DNA of 64,000 bases from Nageia nagi (taxonomy: Eukaryota > Pinophyta), in contig JBITNC010000001.1 of assembly GCA_050084985.1 (NCBI GenBank), positions 119,598,001-119,662,000 on the forward strand. Direction: 5' to 3'. A program made the position numbers and the translations under genes. Shown piece by piece: positions 40,011 through 50,559 of the stretch. Every line of letters starts with the position of its first letter. Position 1 is the stretch's first letter. The notes under the pieces are model-generated. The model was not told the DNA's origin. It did no database searches and saw nothing but the letters and a program-made list of their open reading frames with translations.

Positions 40011-40337
40011 CATTCCTATTTTCTTTAGAATAAGGCTGCATGTGGTCCTCTTCTACATGTTCTATGGTTTCTACCAAAGCACATTCATCCTAAAATTCTT
40101 CTTTGAGTTTTTTAATATCTTCCATGGGAAACTTTGCAACAAAATCTGTGACTACTTGGCCTTTAACTAATTTTTGTTTCAAAAACTTGAGGTCAAACTT
40201 TTGAAGTAGCATGATTTATTTTGTTGACCTTCCATTGAGACATGGTTTTGATATCAGATATCTTAGTGGGTCTACCTAAGAAAGTACATGTTTTGTGCTA
40301 TTGATCATATAATGCCTCAACCTTTTAATAGCAAACA

Positions 40338-41530
40338 CTATGCATTGACATAACTTCTCAATACATGTGTACCTGTTTCATATTCTTTTAATGTTCTACT
40401 AATAAAGTAGATTGGTCTCTCTTTACCATCTCTTTTCTTTGTCAAAATTACTCCAAATGAATGTTTTGTAGCCAAGATATAGAGCCAAAGAGGTTCTCCA
40501 TGCTTATATGGTGCTAATACTTGTGGATGTAGCAAATACTCTTTTATTCTATCAAATGCTTCTTGCAACTTAACATCCCATTTAAACTCAACTTCTTTCT
40601 TAAGTAAATGAGACATAAGAGTTATCTTATCTATTAATTGACAAATGAATCTTCTAATAGCTTTAATATTACCTTGGAGGCTTCTCAATTGCCTAAGATT
40701 CATAGGAGGAGACATTTATGTGATGGCTTTAATTTTCTTTGGATCCACTTCAACTCCTCTCCTAGAGATAATGTGCCCCAAGAGTTTTCTTGATGATACC
40801 CCAAATACACATTTTTGAGGCTTCATTCTTAACTTGTACTTCTTCATCCTTTCAAATGATGATTTTACATCCTTGACATTATCTTCTTTATTCTTTGATT
40901 TTATCAATATATCATCTACATAGACCTCTACTATTTTATGAATGAAGTCATGAAACATGGCTATCATTGCTCTTTGATACATGGCCCCTACATTCTTAAT
41001 ACCAAATGGCATGACCTTATAGTAGAATTTGCACCAAGGAGTTCTAAAGGATATTTTATGCTAATCACTTTCCTTAATTTTGATTTAATTATATCCTAAA
41101 AATCCATCCATAAATGATTACATCTCGTAACTTGTCAAACTATCAATGATCATATCTATTTTGGGTAGTGGGAGGTCATCTTTTGAACATGCGTTATTGA
41201 GATCTCTAAAATTAGTACATACTCTAATTTCACCTATATTTGTTTTTACTAAAACTACATTGGCCATCCATTCTCAATAATCAATGGGTCTAATAAAACC
41301 AGCTTCCAATAGTTTCTCTATTTCCTCTTAACTAGTAAAGCAATTTGAAAAGGTATCTTCCTTGATTTTTTCTTTATAGGAACTACTCCTTTCTCAACAA
41401 CCAAGTTATGTACTACAAAATTTTCATCTAATCTAGTCATATATTTATATAACCATGCAAATAATTTAGAATAATCATGAAAGGATTGAATCAACTCTTT
41501 TTGCAAAGATTTCTCAAGGAGCTTACCCAT
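40338..41530 (-). pseudogene. Tat reverse transcriptase and first RNase H
   Basis: Minus-strand segments: 41318-41530 precedes RT (F-A-W-L-Y-K-Y-M, family F-A-W-x-Y-x-D-M-P). 40716-41012 has M-P-F-G-I-K-N and the catalytic V-Y-V-D-D-I-L-I-K-S, with L-G-H-I-I-S-R-R-G. 40338-40715 has L-R-S-L-Q-G-N-I-K-A-I-R-R-F-I and the RNase H start L-Y-I-L-A-T-K. The YVDD box is intact, but a stop separates the segments. Confidence 0.92.
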
Positions 41531-41599
41531 TTTTAGGAATCATGGTGTCTCTTGAGAACCAATGTTGACCTCCTCTATCTCTTCATTCAACCAAGTCAT

Positions 41600-42760
41600 C
41601 TCTAATTCTTATGTTGTAGGAAATGGAAACTCTCCCAACCCTTCAATTTTATCATCCATAGATTCACCAAAGTAAGCATGTACATCTAGGTAATGTTTGT
41701 GAGTCCTCTTTTCATGCCTAGCTGGATATTCAGTTCTAGCACCCATAGATTCTAAAAAAGCATCATCATTCTCAAAAAATTCTATAGCATGTATTCCATC
41801 TTCATCATCTATATCACATAAAAAATCAATTTTGATCATCCATTACCCATTCAACTTCTTGTGTTAATAACGAATGACTAACTTGACCATCGTGACCATC
41901 TCCATGATACAAAATGATGCAACATTTGTTTTCCTATATGATTTCATCTAAAGAAGATTGTTGATGGTCTTTATGGAGCCAAGAGGAGTGTAGGTAGTCC
42001 TTTTCCTAAGTCTCCTACCATACATCCAAGTCTCTCTTCAAACAAATGTTATTGACATCTATGATGGTGTACAAACCAAACTTGATATCCCTAACATTAA
42101 TTCTCTGTAATGCTTTTCTATAGATTTGATCATTCTTAGCTAAGATAGCCTCATCTTTTACATCATACAAAACAAATCTCTTAGGGAGAACATAATTGCA
42201 CTACTTGGCTATCTACTCATTTTCTTTTACCTTGTAAACATTTCCTTCAAAACAAAACTTGAACCATCTATGCAAAGTGGATGCTACTCCTTCCATGTCA
42301 TCTATTCAAGGTCTTCCAAAAATGAAATTAAAAGAAGATTTTCTATCTATAATATAGAAGAGGGTCTAAAGTACCTTATGTCCCACTTTGATTAGAAGTG
42401 TGATGATTCCTACACATTTCTTTGGAACACCATCAAACCCCTTAACTCTCATGATAGTCTTTTCTCTTGGAGCTAATAAATTTGGATCAAATTATGAAAG
42501 CAAGTGAGTGGTGGTAATATTTAAAGATATCCCACCATCTATCAATGATCTCTTAACTGTAATGCCAAAGGCACTTACTTCAATAAACAATAGTGGATGT
42601 AATAAAGTCACATCCTTGCTAGGCCTTTTGCTAGGATGAAAAGTGATAACATCTCCTTTACTCCATATTTTTGTCTTTTCTGCAAAATCAATGATTGAGA
42701 TGTTCTTGCCTATCTAACTATTCTTGAAAATATAATTCATTATTTCTCTATGGGATTCTA
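41600..42760 (-). pseudogene. Tat protease region
   Basis: It lies between gag and RT. The minus strand of 42290-42600 and 42060-42130 has protease-like phrases, but no clean D-S/T-G was found. 41609-41839 gives a 76-residue acidic linker (I-D-D-E-D-G-I-H-A-I-E-F) typical of the spacer before RT. The call rests mostly on position. Confidence 0.5.
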
Positions 42761-42899
42761 AAATTTAAGTATTTAAAATAAACTAACATTAGATTGCATA
42801 TTCTTGAGTTTCTCAATGAGGTCAAAACTTCTTAGCTCTTTTTCACACGTGATAGGATTTGTTGCTACTCTTGATCTTCCTCTTGTAAGTGCTACATAC

Positions 42900-44100
42900 A
42901 TTTCTTCATGGAAAATTACATTGACATCCCTATATCTTTAACTTTGATGGGAAAAACATATAACCTATCTTCTATAAACCTTTGTATTTTATTTCTTAAT
43001 CCTCCATAGCCATTAGTGGCATGCCCCTTGGTTTGATGATATTTGTAATATCTATCTTCCTTGTACCATGCTAGCCTCTCTATTGATTCATCTTCCTTTC
43101 ATTTATGTAAAGGCTATAATAGTCCCTTTGCCATTAGATCTTTCAAGATAAATATAGGAGGTATAAGAAACTTTATGAATTTTCTTTCTTTCTTTTCATA
43201 TACCTTTTTTTCCACATGAATGGATTTATCTTTCTTTGGTGATTGTAGCTGCTTATCCTTGGCCCTAGGTTTATCATCATCTCAATATTTTACAAGCTCT
43301 AATTTCATGAGGACTTTTTCTTTTACCGATAGCTTATATGTCATATCAAAAAATGCTAGATGTTTATAATCAATGATATAAGATTGTAATGATAATAAGA
43401 TAGCATCCTTGAAAATATTGTTTACCTCTTTTTCTATGAGTTTTATTTTGATTTGCTACCATGTTTTCTTGCACTGTACAATAAACCTTTCAAGATTTTC
43501 ATTACTACCTTGCCTCATAGCACATAGATCTAAAACCTGACTTCATGCTTGATTTTATGCATATACTATTCTAGAAATAAGCTACTCAATTCTTAAAATG
43601 ATGTAACTAACCTTACAAGTAGAGAATAGAACCATTCGTGAGCCTCTTGTTCCAAGCTATGAGGAAAGAACTTCACCTGTAATCTCAAATCCACACTAAT
43701 TTTGACCTCACACACATATTTAAACCCTTTCAAATGACCCTTGGGATCTCCCTCCCCATTGAACTTACAAAATTTGGGATCTTTTATAATCCAATGGTGG
43801 CATGCATAAATGGATCTAATTACATAGAGGGATACCAAACTCAATTGAATTATGTGGCTGAACTGATCCTCTTGCTATTTGATTAATCTATCTTTGCATA
43901 CCCTCAATAGTAGCTTGAATGTTATCATTATTATTTTCATCACTATGGTTAGCTCTTTCATTATATGTTTCTCATCCATTACACTAAATATCTCCTAAGA
44001 TTTCATCAAGATCTCTTCTTGAAAGACTTTGCAAGAATACTCTTAACTGATCCATGTCTAAAAATAACTCACAAAATTGCTTATTAGCCCTAACTAAAAC
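42900..44100 (-). pseudogene. Tat gag
   Basis: The minus strand 43844-43593 has P-K-F-C-K-F-N-G-E-G-D-P-K-G-H-L-K-G-F and H-E-W-F-Y, the gag core (family F-x-G-x-G-D-P-x-x-H and A-x-x-W-F). The zinc knuckle was not found. Frameshifted. Confidence 0.8.
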
Positions 44101-44150
44101 CCTAGGGTTTTAGCACAACTACTTATGATTCATGTTGGGTTCACCAAAAA

Positions 44151-44938
44151 TGTTTACAAATAAAATTGTATTCAAGAATGCAAATAAATGAATATCTACA
44201 GTATCAAAAGATACATATATCTATATATAAATTCTAAGCTAACAGATAGCAATTTTTAACAAGACAAGCTGATATAGAAGATGATGAATAATTGGAATTA
44301 AAATGATATTACCAAACAAGATTGAATTTGTGTACTTACCTCATGGAATGCACCTAATATTAATGAATGAAAGATAGTGATGAAGCCTCAATAACTAACA
44401 AAGTCTACACTTGAAGTTATGGAGCAAGATAATCTAAAAAGAGGACCATAGGTGGTCTATTTCATGCTCAAAAGGAGAATGAATGGTCTAATTTCATCTA
44501 CAAAGGAGCACCAGTAGTCTTTGTTAGACTATAGTTCATTCCAAGTTGACTCTATGCCTCCATATGAACTATCAATGGTCCCAATTTGATACTCAAATAA
44601 GCTCAGAATTATCAAGATGCTTACATAAGGAAGTACATAAACCCAACCTTGAATGGTGGTGTTAAGAGACACCTAAAAGATTTCCATCATGAAGACTAGA
44701 TATGGGATCTTGTATCTTCTTGATGTGGACTTACTATTAGATCCCTATTTATATAGATAATAATATGACCTACTCCTTAGGTCAACGTGTACCTACATAA
44801 ACAAGAATATAGTAAGTTGATGATATATATTGATCATATCCAAAATAACATTAATATTCTTAAACTAGACATATAAGTGTAGGCACATATTTCCTAATGT
44901 ATTAAATTAAATGCATAAATTAATTTTATATGATAACA
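44151..44938 (-). repeat. Tat 5' LTR
   Basis: Starts TGTTTACAAA on the plus strand and ends TGATAACA, followed by the AAGGT duplication. Homologous to 36728-37511. Confidence 0.93.
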
Positions 44939-44943
44939 AAGGT

Positions 44944-45490
44944 TTCAAATTCATGCTCTGCCCTTTCATGTAATCCACTTAGTGCATATCCTGCTATGAT
45001 TGCAATCTAAAAATATGCTTAAATTCAAATGAGTCCCAAGCCTTGTGTATTACTCACATACTAGCATTTGCAACAACAATATCTTTTGAGAAACCATTTC
45101 AACTACTCTTTGATGGACCTCCATACCTCCTTCTTGAACTCCCATGATGGCATATGATAGATGTTGAAAAAGGTTTCAAACTATGGCTTTATAGTAGTAA
45201 TATTTAAGAATGATAGAATATGTGGTAGTTCATGCCTCCAATAGTATTATTCCCATCTCAAGAAGCTCACTATGTATTATTCATTCTAGATCAACATGAT
45301 AATCTTTTGGAAAATGTTACACTTTCTTACTCAAGCATATGGTGTATTAGCTAGATGCCTATTTCATTTAAACTCTTCCATATTGTTTTGTAAATCAAGC
45401 AAGGTTTTTAAATAATTAATTTCCTTATTAAGATTAAAATATTACATATTGCTTTATTTCCATTTCATAGTAAAAATACATATTTCAAGA
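44944..45490 (+). repeat. Tekay/Del-like LTR, copy E, second part, with microinversion
   Basis: 44944-45433 continues the inverted LTR E from where the Tat element split it (copy B about 24950 down to 24440). From 45434 to 45490 the orientation flips: AAGATTAAAATATTAC onward matches copy B 24217-24272 in direct orientation. Reina integrase sequence starts next. Confidence 0.85.
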
Positions 45491-45960
45491 GTTGGGAAAC
45501 ATTGATGTCCTTGTATGAATGTTTTAGTAGAATGAAGTGCTCATAAATCCACTAAGTTACCATGATAATAGCTTTGCCATATGATTTTACAAGGCCTTTA
45601 ATAAAATACATTGAAATATCTTTTTAGGTTTGCTCTAGTATGGGTAAAGATTGAAGCAGTATGGGGGTTCCCATTTTCTCCCCTTTTATCATTGACAAAC
45701 ATTGCATTTAGATACAAACTTTTTGATGTCATGTTTCATACATGGCAAATAAAAAGAGTGGAGCACTCACCAATAGATTTTCAAAAACCTATAATGGCTA
45801 GTTTTTGGTGCAACATGGACATGAAGAGTTCATTGGTAATGCAATAAGACATTTGTATTATAAAATTCCATCATACCAAGAAAATGGGGATTTTCTCATC
45901 AGATCTATTTGCAATTGTTGAATCACTAAGTGGGTGAAACTATCTTGGATCCATTTTTGT
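45491..45960 (-). pseudogene. Reina integrase, N-terminal part
   Basis: The minus strand reads F-V-S-K-C-N-V-C-Q (end of the zinc finger), Y-F-N-V-F-Y (family I-S-M-D-F-I), K-S-Y-G-K-A-I-I-M-V and H-F-I-L-L-K-H-S-Y, stopping at 45491. The rest of the core (about 70 residues, including the second catalytic D) is absent. The protein resumes at 11739. The core was therefore deleted when or after the Tekay-like complex inserted. Confidence 0.8.
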
Positions 45961-45969
45961 TTAACTTGG

Positions 45970-47210
45970 TTGAGCTAGTTAGGAACTAGGAATGAAAGGG
46001 CTTGAAGTGCCACAGATCCTCAAATTTTTGCAAAAGAGCATTGGCAACTACATTCTCATTGCCCTTTCTATACATAATCTCATAGTCATATGCCAAGAGT
46101 TTAGGGATCCACTATTTTTGTTCTAGGGTAGAGATGCATTATTCTAGTAAGTATTTTAGACTATGATGGTCAGTTCTAATAATAAAATGGTGACCAATGA
46201 GGTAGGATCTCCAATGTTGAAAGATATGAATGATTGCAAGCATTTCTTTTTCATAGGTGGATTTATCCAATTTTCTACTTGAAAGGGCCTTGCTTATGAA
46301 AGCTAAGGGTCACCCTTATTACATTAGCATGGATCAAATTATAACCATTGAGGCATCACTCTCAATGATGAAAGTCTTAGAAAAATTTGACATGGCCATT
46401 ACTAGAGTAAAGCACATGGTAGCCTTCAATTGTTGAAAGGATTCTTCTATAGCTACTAACTAATTGAAGGCATTCTTCTTAAGAAATGTTGTGAGTGGGG
46501 CTCTAATATTTCCATAATCGTTTACAAACTTATGATAGTAACCTATCAATTTGAGGAAGCCCCTCAAGCTTTTCAAGGATTTAAGAAGAGACCAAGTTTG
46601 CATATCCTCAATCTTTAGTGGGTCCACCTTAACACCTTCTTCTAAAATAATGTATCCAAGGTACTCAAGCTCTTGCTAGCCAAAGGAACATTTCGAGCAC
46701 TTGGCATACAAATGATTCTAATGGAGGAGTTGCAAAGTATTGTATAATTGGGATAAGTAATCCTCTCAAGTTTTGTTGTAGATCAAAATATCATCAAAGA
46801 AAACTAAAATAAATTATTGAATATAGGGGCAAAATACCTGGTTCATCAGACTCTGAAAGGTGGAAGGAGCATTAGTAAAGCCAAAGGGCATTACTAGGAA
46901 CTCATAATGACCTTTATGTGTTTTAAAAGTAGTTTTAGGGATGTATTCCTCTAAAATATGAATTTGATGGTACCTAGATCAAAGATCTAGCTTTGAGAAA
47001 TATTTGAAACCATGGAGTTCATCTAGTAGTTCATCAATGATCAAAATGGGAAACTTATCCTTTATGGTGATTTTGTTCAGAGCTCAAAATTTGGTGCACA
47101 TCTATCATGATCCATCCTTTTAATGAACCAATATAATAAATAAGGACTCAAACTTAGGTGAATGATGCCATATTCTAACATATCTTCCACCAACTTTTCT
47201 ATTTCATCCT
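45970..47210 (-). pseudogene. Reina reverse transcriptase and RNase H
   Basis: Minus strand: P-K-G-I-H/T-N-A-P near 46870, the catalytic F-F-D-D-I-L-I-Y at 46790-46815, L-Y-A-K-C-S-K-C-S-F-G at 46670-46720, G-F-L-K-L-I-G-Y-Y-H-K-F-V near 46540, F-I-I-E-S-D-A-S-M at 46360, Y-E-K-E-M-L-A-I-I-H near 46240 and T-D-H-H-S-L-K-Y-L-L near 46165. This matches chromoviral RT/RH of the Reina type closely. Scattered stops. Confidence 0.92.
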
Positions 47211-47479
47211 TTTAGAGATAGGTGTAGTGGTAAGGTTGAATGTTGGGTTGTTGACTCCCAAGGATTAATTGGATTGCATGATCATGAGGGTGATGAGGTG
47301 GAAACCCATGGATTTATTCAAAGACTTTAGTATGATGGGTGAGTACCTATTGTAATTCTTATACTTTGAGTGAGTCATGCAAGATTGGCTAAATAGAGAA
47401 TAGTTATCCCACCATTCCCTTACTTCCTTTCTTCAATAGTTTCTCCATATGATGTGAACTAATGATTTATGATTGCCCC

Positions 47480-48120
47480 ACCTTAATTCCTTTGAGGGTA
47501 TATTTATTATCATCCACTTTGAATTGTATCCATAGCTCATGAAAGTCCCAAAGACTAGGGCCCAATTTCATCATCCATTGTATACCAAGGACCACATCAG
47601 ACCCTCCTAATGGTTGAACATACATATCACTTTACAACTTGTTGTCACCCATGCTGAGTTTGATATTATGACATCATCCTTTGCAAGCAAGTTTTCCTTC
47701 ATTACCTATCATCACCTCAAAAAAATTTTGTTGATAAATATAAGAGTGGTTCCTTTTGGCCACATCAAAATCCATAAAATTATGAGTGCTTCTAGAGTCA
47801 AGCAATATTATCAATAGTTGTCCCTTAAAATATCCTTGAATTTTCATGGTTTGTGGAGATGTAAACCCATAGAAGGAATTACAAGAAATTTTAGGAATAA
47901 ATTCAATTGGTTGGTCTAATTCTTTTTCAATTATACCATTACATCCTCAAAATCCTCTTTTGATGGTTCCATAGGGGCATCTGCATCTGATACATATAAT
48001 TTTTGTGTTGCATAAAGACGACCTGATGCAAATTTTTCATTGTAATTATAAAAAAGCCCTTTTTTCTTGCACTCCTCCATCTTGGTAGGAGTTAATATTT
48101 TAACCAAAAGGGATTGTGGT
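47480..48120 (-). pseudogene. Reina gag C-terminus and protease
   Basis: 48040-48080 (minus) has K-K-G-L-F-Y-N-Y-N-E-K-F-A-S-G-R, the degenerate form of the K-G-L-C-Y-x-C-D-E-K-F-x-x-G-H-x-C zinc knuckle of this group, with its cysteines lost. 47560-47840 covers the protease, with recognisable flanks but no intact D-S-G. Confidence 0.65.
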
Positions 48121-48189
48121 ATTTTGTGACCACTTTGGAAACTTTGTGGTTTCCAAGTAGTTTTCTTGTTGTTTTTGCATTGTGCATTG

Positions 48190-49525
48190 AACTTATCCTA
48201 TGCCAATTTGGCAAGCCTTATCATTACTTTCACATTGTTGGGATGTAATATTTTTACTTCCACTTTAATTTCTTCCTTCAGCCCACTAATTAAATAACTA
48301 TGAAATAATCCCTCATCTAATCCTTTAGTATGATTAGCAAGCTTTTCAAATTTAGTTTGGTATTCTCTCATTGTAGTCATTTTGCGTAATTTGGTGAGGT
48401 TACCAATGAAATCCTCAAAATCACTAGGACTAAATATAACAAGGAGGTTATTGGTTAAATCCCCCTAATATAGGGTGCCATTTTCCTTTTCAAACCACTA
48501 TTACCATTATATGGCTTCATGCTCTAGATGAAAAGAGGCAAGGTTCACCTTTTGAGCTTTGGGTATTTGATTTAAGAAGAAATATTGCTCAACCCAATAT
48601 ATCCAACTAGTGGGTTCATCACCATCAAATTTTGGAAATTCCAATTTGGTTTTCCATGTAAGAATGAAGGATTATTATGGTCCTTGAAATTTATGGAAGC
48701 CTTGACCAATATATGGTTGAGAGTGAATTGATCCACTTGGATTTGATGATGTGTTATGAATTGTGGCTTGCTCTAAGACTTGAACCTTTCGATCCATAGT
48801 ACCATAAGAAGTAGTTATCATTTAAATTTATTTTTTGAGTTCATCAAGAGTGGTGGGAATGTGAGAATCACTTATTAGTTCTATTATATGGTCTATTCAC
48901 TCTGATAATTTATCCATATCCAAGGATCTTTGATCGTCATCCATATGACTATTTCAAGAACTATTATTTTTAGAAACTGAAAAAGTGTATGGGTGATAAA
49001 TATTATTTATCAAAATGATCAGAAAAAAATAATCACAATGGGATAGGTCCCAAAATAATGACTTTTGGAAATTTATTCTCTTTTTTTTTCTAAAAGTTGT
49101 TACCATAGGTAACAAATAGGCTTTGTTAGAATCTCCTAATTCCTCATCATTTGCAAGATAACGACCTTTGAAGGTTTTTGCTCGATTTAGTAGTTACTAT
49201 TTATGGCAAGGAAAAATAGGGTTTTGTAGGGAAAAAATATTGTTTTAGAAATGGTAATAGCTTGTAGTATGGAGTTAATAGCATAGTTAAGAGAAGGAAA
49301 GTTAGAAGGCTATGATGTAGGAATGGAATGGTGTGAATGAAGGCATCATGATGAAAAAATCTACCCTAATTTTTGAAAAAATAATTGGTAGAGTTTTGGT
49401 TGTAAAATGGGAAAAATATAGGGTTGTAACTCAATGTGACCCTAATGTTTTAGCAAACTCTTAGTAGCATTTTAGCTAGAAACATAGAAATCTTGACCCT
49501 CAACCAATCCATGTTGCCAAAATCA
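48190..49525 (-). pseudogene. Reina gag
   Basis: 48198-48380 (minus) is E-Y-Q-T-K-F-E-K-L-A-N, L-D-E-G-L-F-H-S-Y-L-I-S-G-L-K-E-E-I and a V-x-L-H-P-N-N run, the core of Ty3/gypsy gag. 48590-48660 has E-F-P-K-F-D-G-D-E-P-T-S-W-I. The N-terminal half is poorly preserved. Confidence 0.85.
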
Positions 49526-49527
49526 AA

Positions 49528-49541
49528 GCTTTGATACCATA
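49528..49541 (-). promoter_or_regulatory. Reina primer binding site
   Basis: The minus strand TATGGTATCAAAGC lies directly against the LTR end CCTAACA. It is close to the plant initiator tRNA-Met site TATGGTATCAGAGC. Confidence 0.88.
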
Positions 49542-49931
49542 TGTTAGGAACCTACAAGTTCCTAAATGGGATTCTTACCAAATAATAGTAAAAATAGTAA
49601 TAAAATGTATCTCAATATCACAACATAAGCAACATGAATTTAGATAGAGCAAGATAATAATAGAATCACTTTACTAAATAACCAAAATGAATTACAGGCC
49701 ACTTCAAGGGGGGTACCTCCTTACAACTCAAATAATATATTTTCTAAGATGATAACTATACTATTCCCACACATATTTATATTCCACCTACCCTAACCCT
49801 AATTGACTGATCAATACAAAATGGTGATTCATCTTATAGTTATGTTCATCCCTTTACATTTAATATAAGTTGATATTCTAATTAATGAACTATTATAATA
49901 TAAGTAAATGTTAGGATATGGGATCCTAATA
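49542..49931 (-). repeat. Reina 5' LTR
   Basis: 390 bp, the same length as 10631-11020. It begins TGTTAGGAACC on the plus strand and ends GATCCTAATA, followed by GATAA. Confidence 0.93.
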
Positions 49932-49942
49932 GATAACCACTA

Positions 49943-50461
49943 GTGATCTATCATTATATAATTTAGTACCAATGGCTTCAACAATTTCTTCACCATATAT
50001 GGGGACTTTAGAATTGTATTTCCAATTAGGAGCATATCTTTTAGTAACACTAATAACTCACAAAAGCTTTTATCTAAATATACATATTTTACTTTGATGT
50101 AGTATAATTTAACAATTTTAGATAGCTTTATGAACTCTATATAGCCTGGGTATAATGGTTATTTGCCAACATCTTCAACCAAGATATGGAATTCATCAGG
50201 AGTAGATTGGAACTCGATATTATTATCTCATAGTTCTTTTCCACTATTTAAGCAATTAAAATTAAACATTCCAAGAATATAATCTTGTACACCTTCCATA
50301 TTTAGACATTCATCCATGGTAATGCATGTATCTGATGCATTTCGGTCAATAGTAGATATTTTTTCTCCATGAAAAATAAAATGTTATTTGTCTTGTCCAT
50401 TCCATGGAAAAACAAGTGGTCAAAAACCTTCTCAAGACCAATATTTTTTAATTTTTTTCAT
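49943..50461 (-). pseudogene. Second CACTA TNP2 transposase, N-terminal fragment
   Basis: The minus strand from 50461 down aligns with the start of the TNP2 gene at 4476: E-K-V-F/C then F-F/W-H-G, E-G-V-Q-D-Y-I-L-G-M (4476 copy E-G-V-Q-D-D-I-I-G-M), Y-P-G-Y then Y-I-K-V-K-Y, D-K-S-F-C-E-L-L and L-N-Y-I-M-I-D. It stops at GAT (49943-49945), where the 4476 copy continues into H-A-C-K-N-D-C. The next plus-strand bases to the left are CACTAGTG, so a CACTA-type end may have interrupted it here. Only about 170 codons remain. Confidence 0.78.
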
Positions 50462-50559
50462 ATATAACATGGAGATCTAATTCTTTTTAGGTTTCTTGAA
50501 TTATTTCTTGCAAAATCAATGAATTCTTAAATCCCACATATATAGTCCTCACAATTTCT

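Larger units (their letters stand above)
36723..44943 (-). mobile_element. Tat-type Ty3/gypsy element
   Basis: LTRs 36728-37511 (784 bp) and 44151-44938 (788 bp) begin TGTTTACAAA and end TGATAACA (mutated to TGATAATA on the left). A perfect AAGGT duplication lies at 36723-36727 and 44939-44943. Minus-strand order is gag, protease, RT, RNase H, a second RNase H, integrase. The second, archaeal-like RNase H between RNase H and integrase is a mark of the Tat/Ogre lineage. The sequence next to the 5' LTR is TTTTTGGTGAACCCAACATG on the minus strand, the likely primer site, with tRNA not assigned. Decayed but structurally complete at 8.2 kb. Confidence 0.93.
10626..49936 (-). mobile_element. Reina-type Ty3/gypsy chromovirus, split by nested insertions
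   Basis: The 390-bp LTRs at 10631-11020 and 49542-49931 are clearly homologous, with TGTTAGGA...TCCTAACA-type ends. They are flanked by a perfect 5-bp duplication, GATAA, at 10626-10630 and 49932-49936. The primer site is 49528-49541 and the polypurine tract lies just above 11020. Coding order on the minus strand is gag, protease, RT, RNase H, integrase, chromodomain. About 34 kb of younger elements (11740-45490) interrupts the integrase. The short LTRs, the LTR end words and the Y-E-K-E-M-L-A-I-I-H RNase H motif fit the Reina lineage. All reading frames carry stops. Confidence 0.92.

Noticed and set aside
49528-49541. tRNA-like primer sites taken as tRNA genes
   Set aside because: Only 12-14 bases match a tRNA 3' end and they sit exactly at LTR borders; no cloverleaf is possible.
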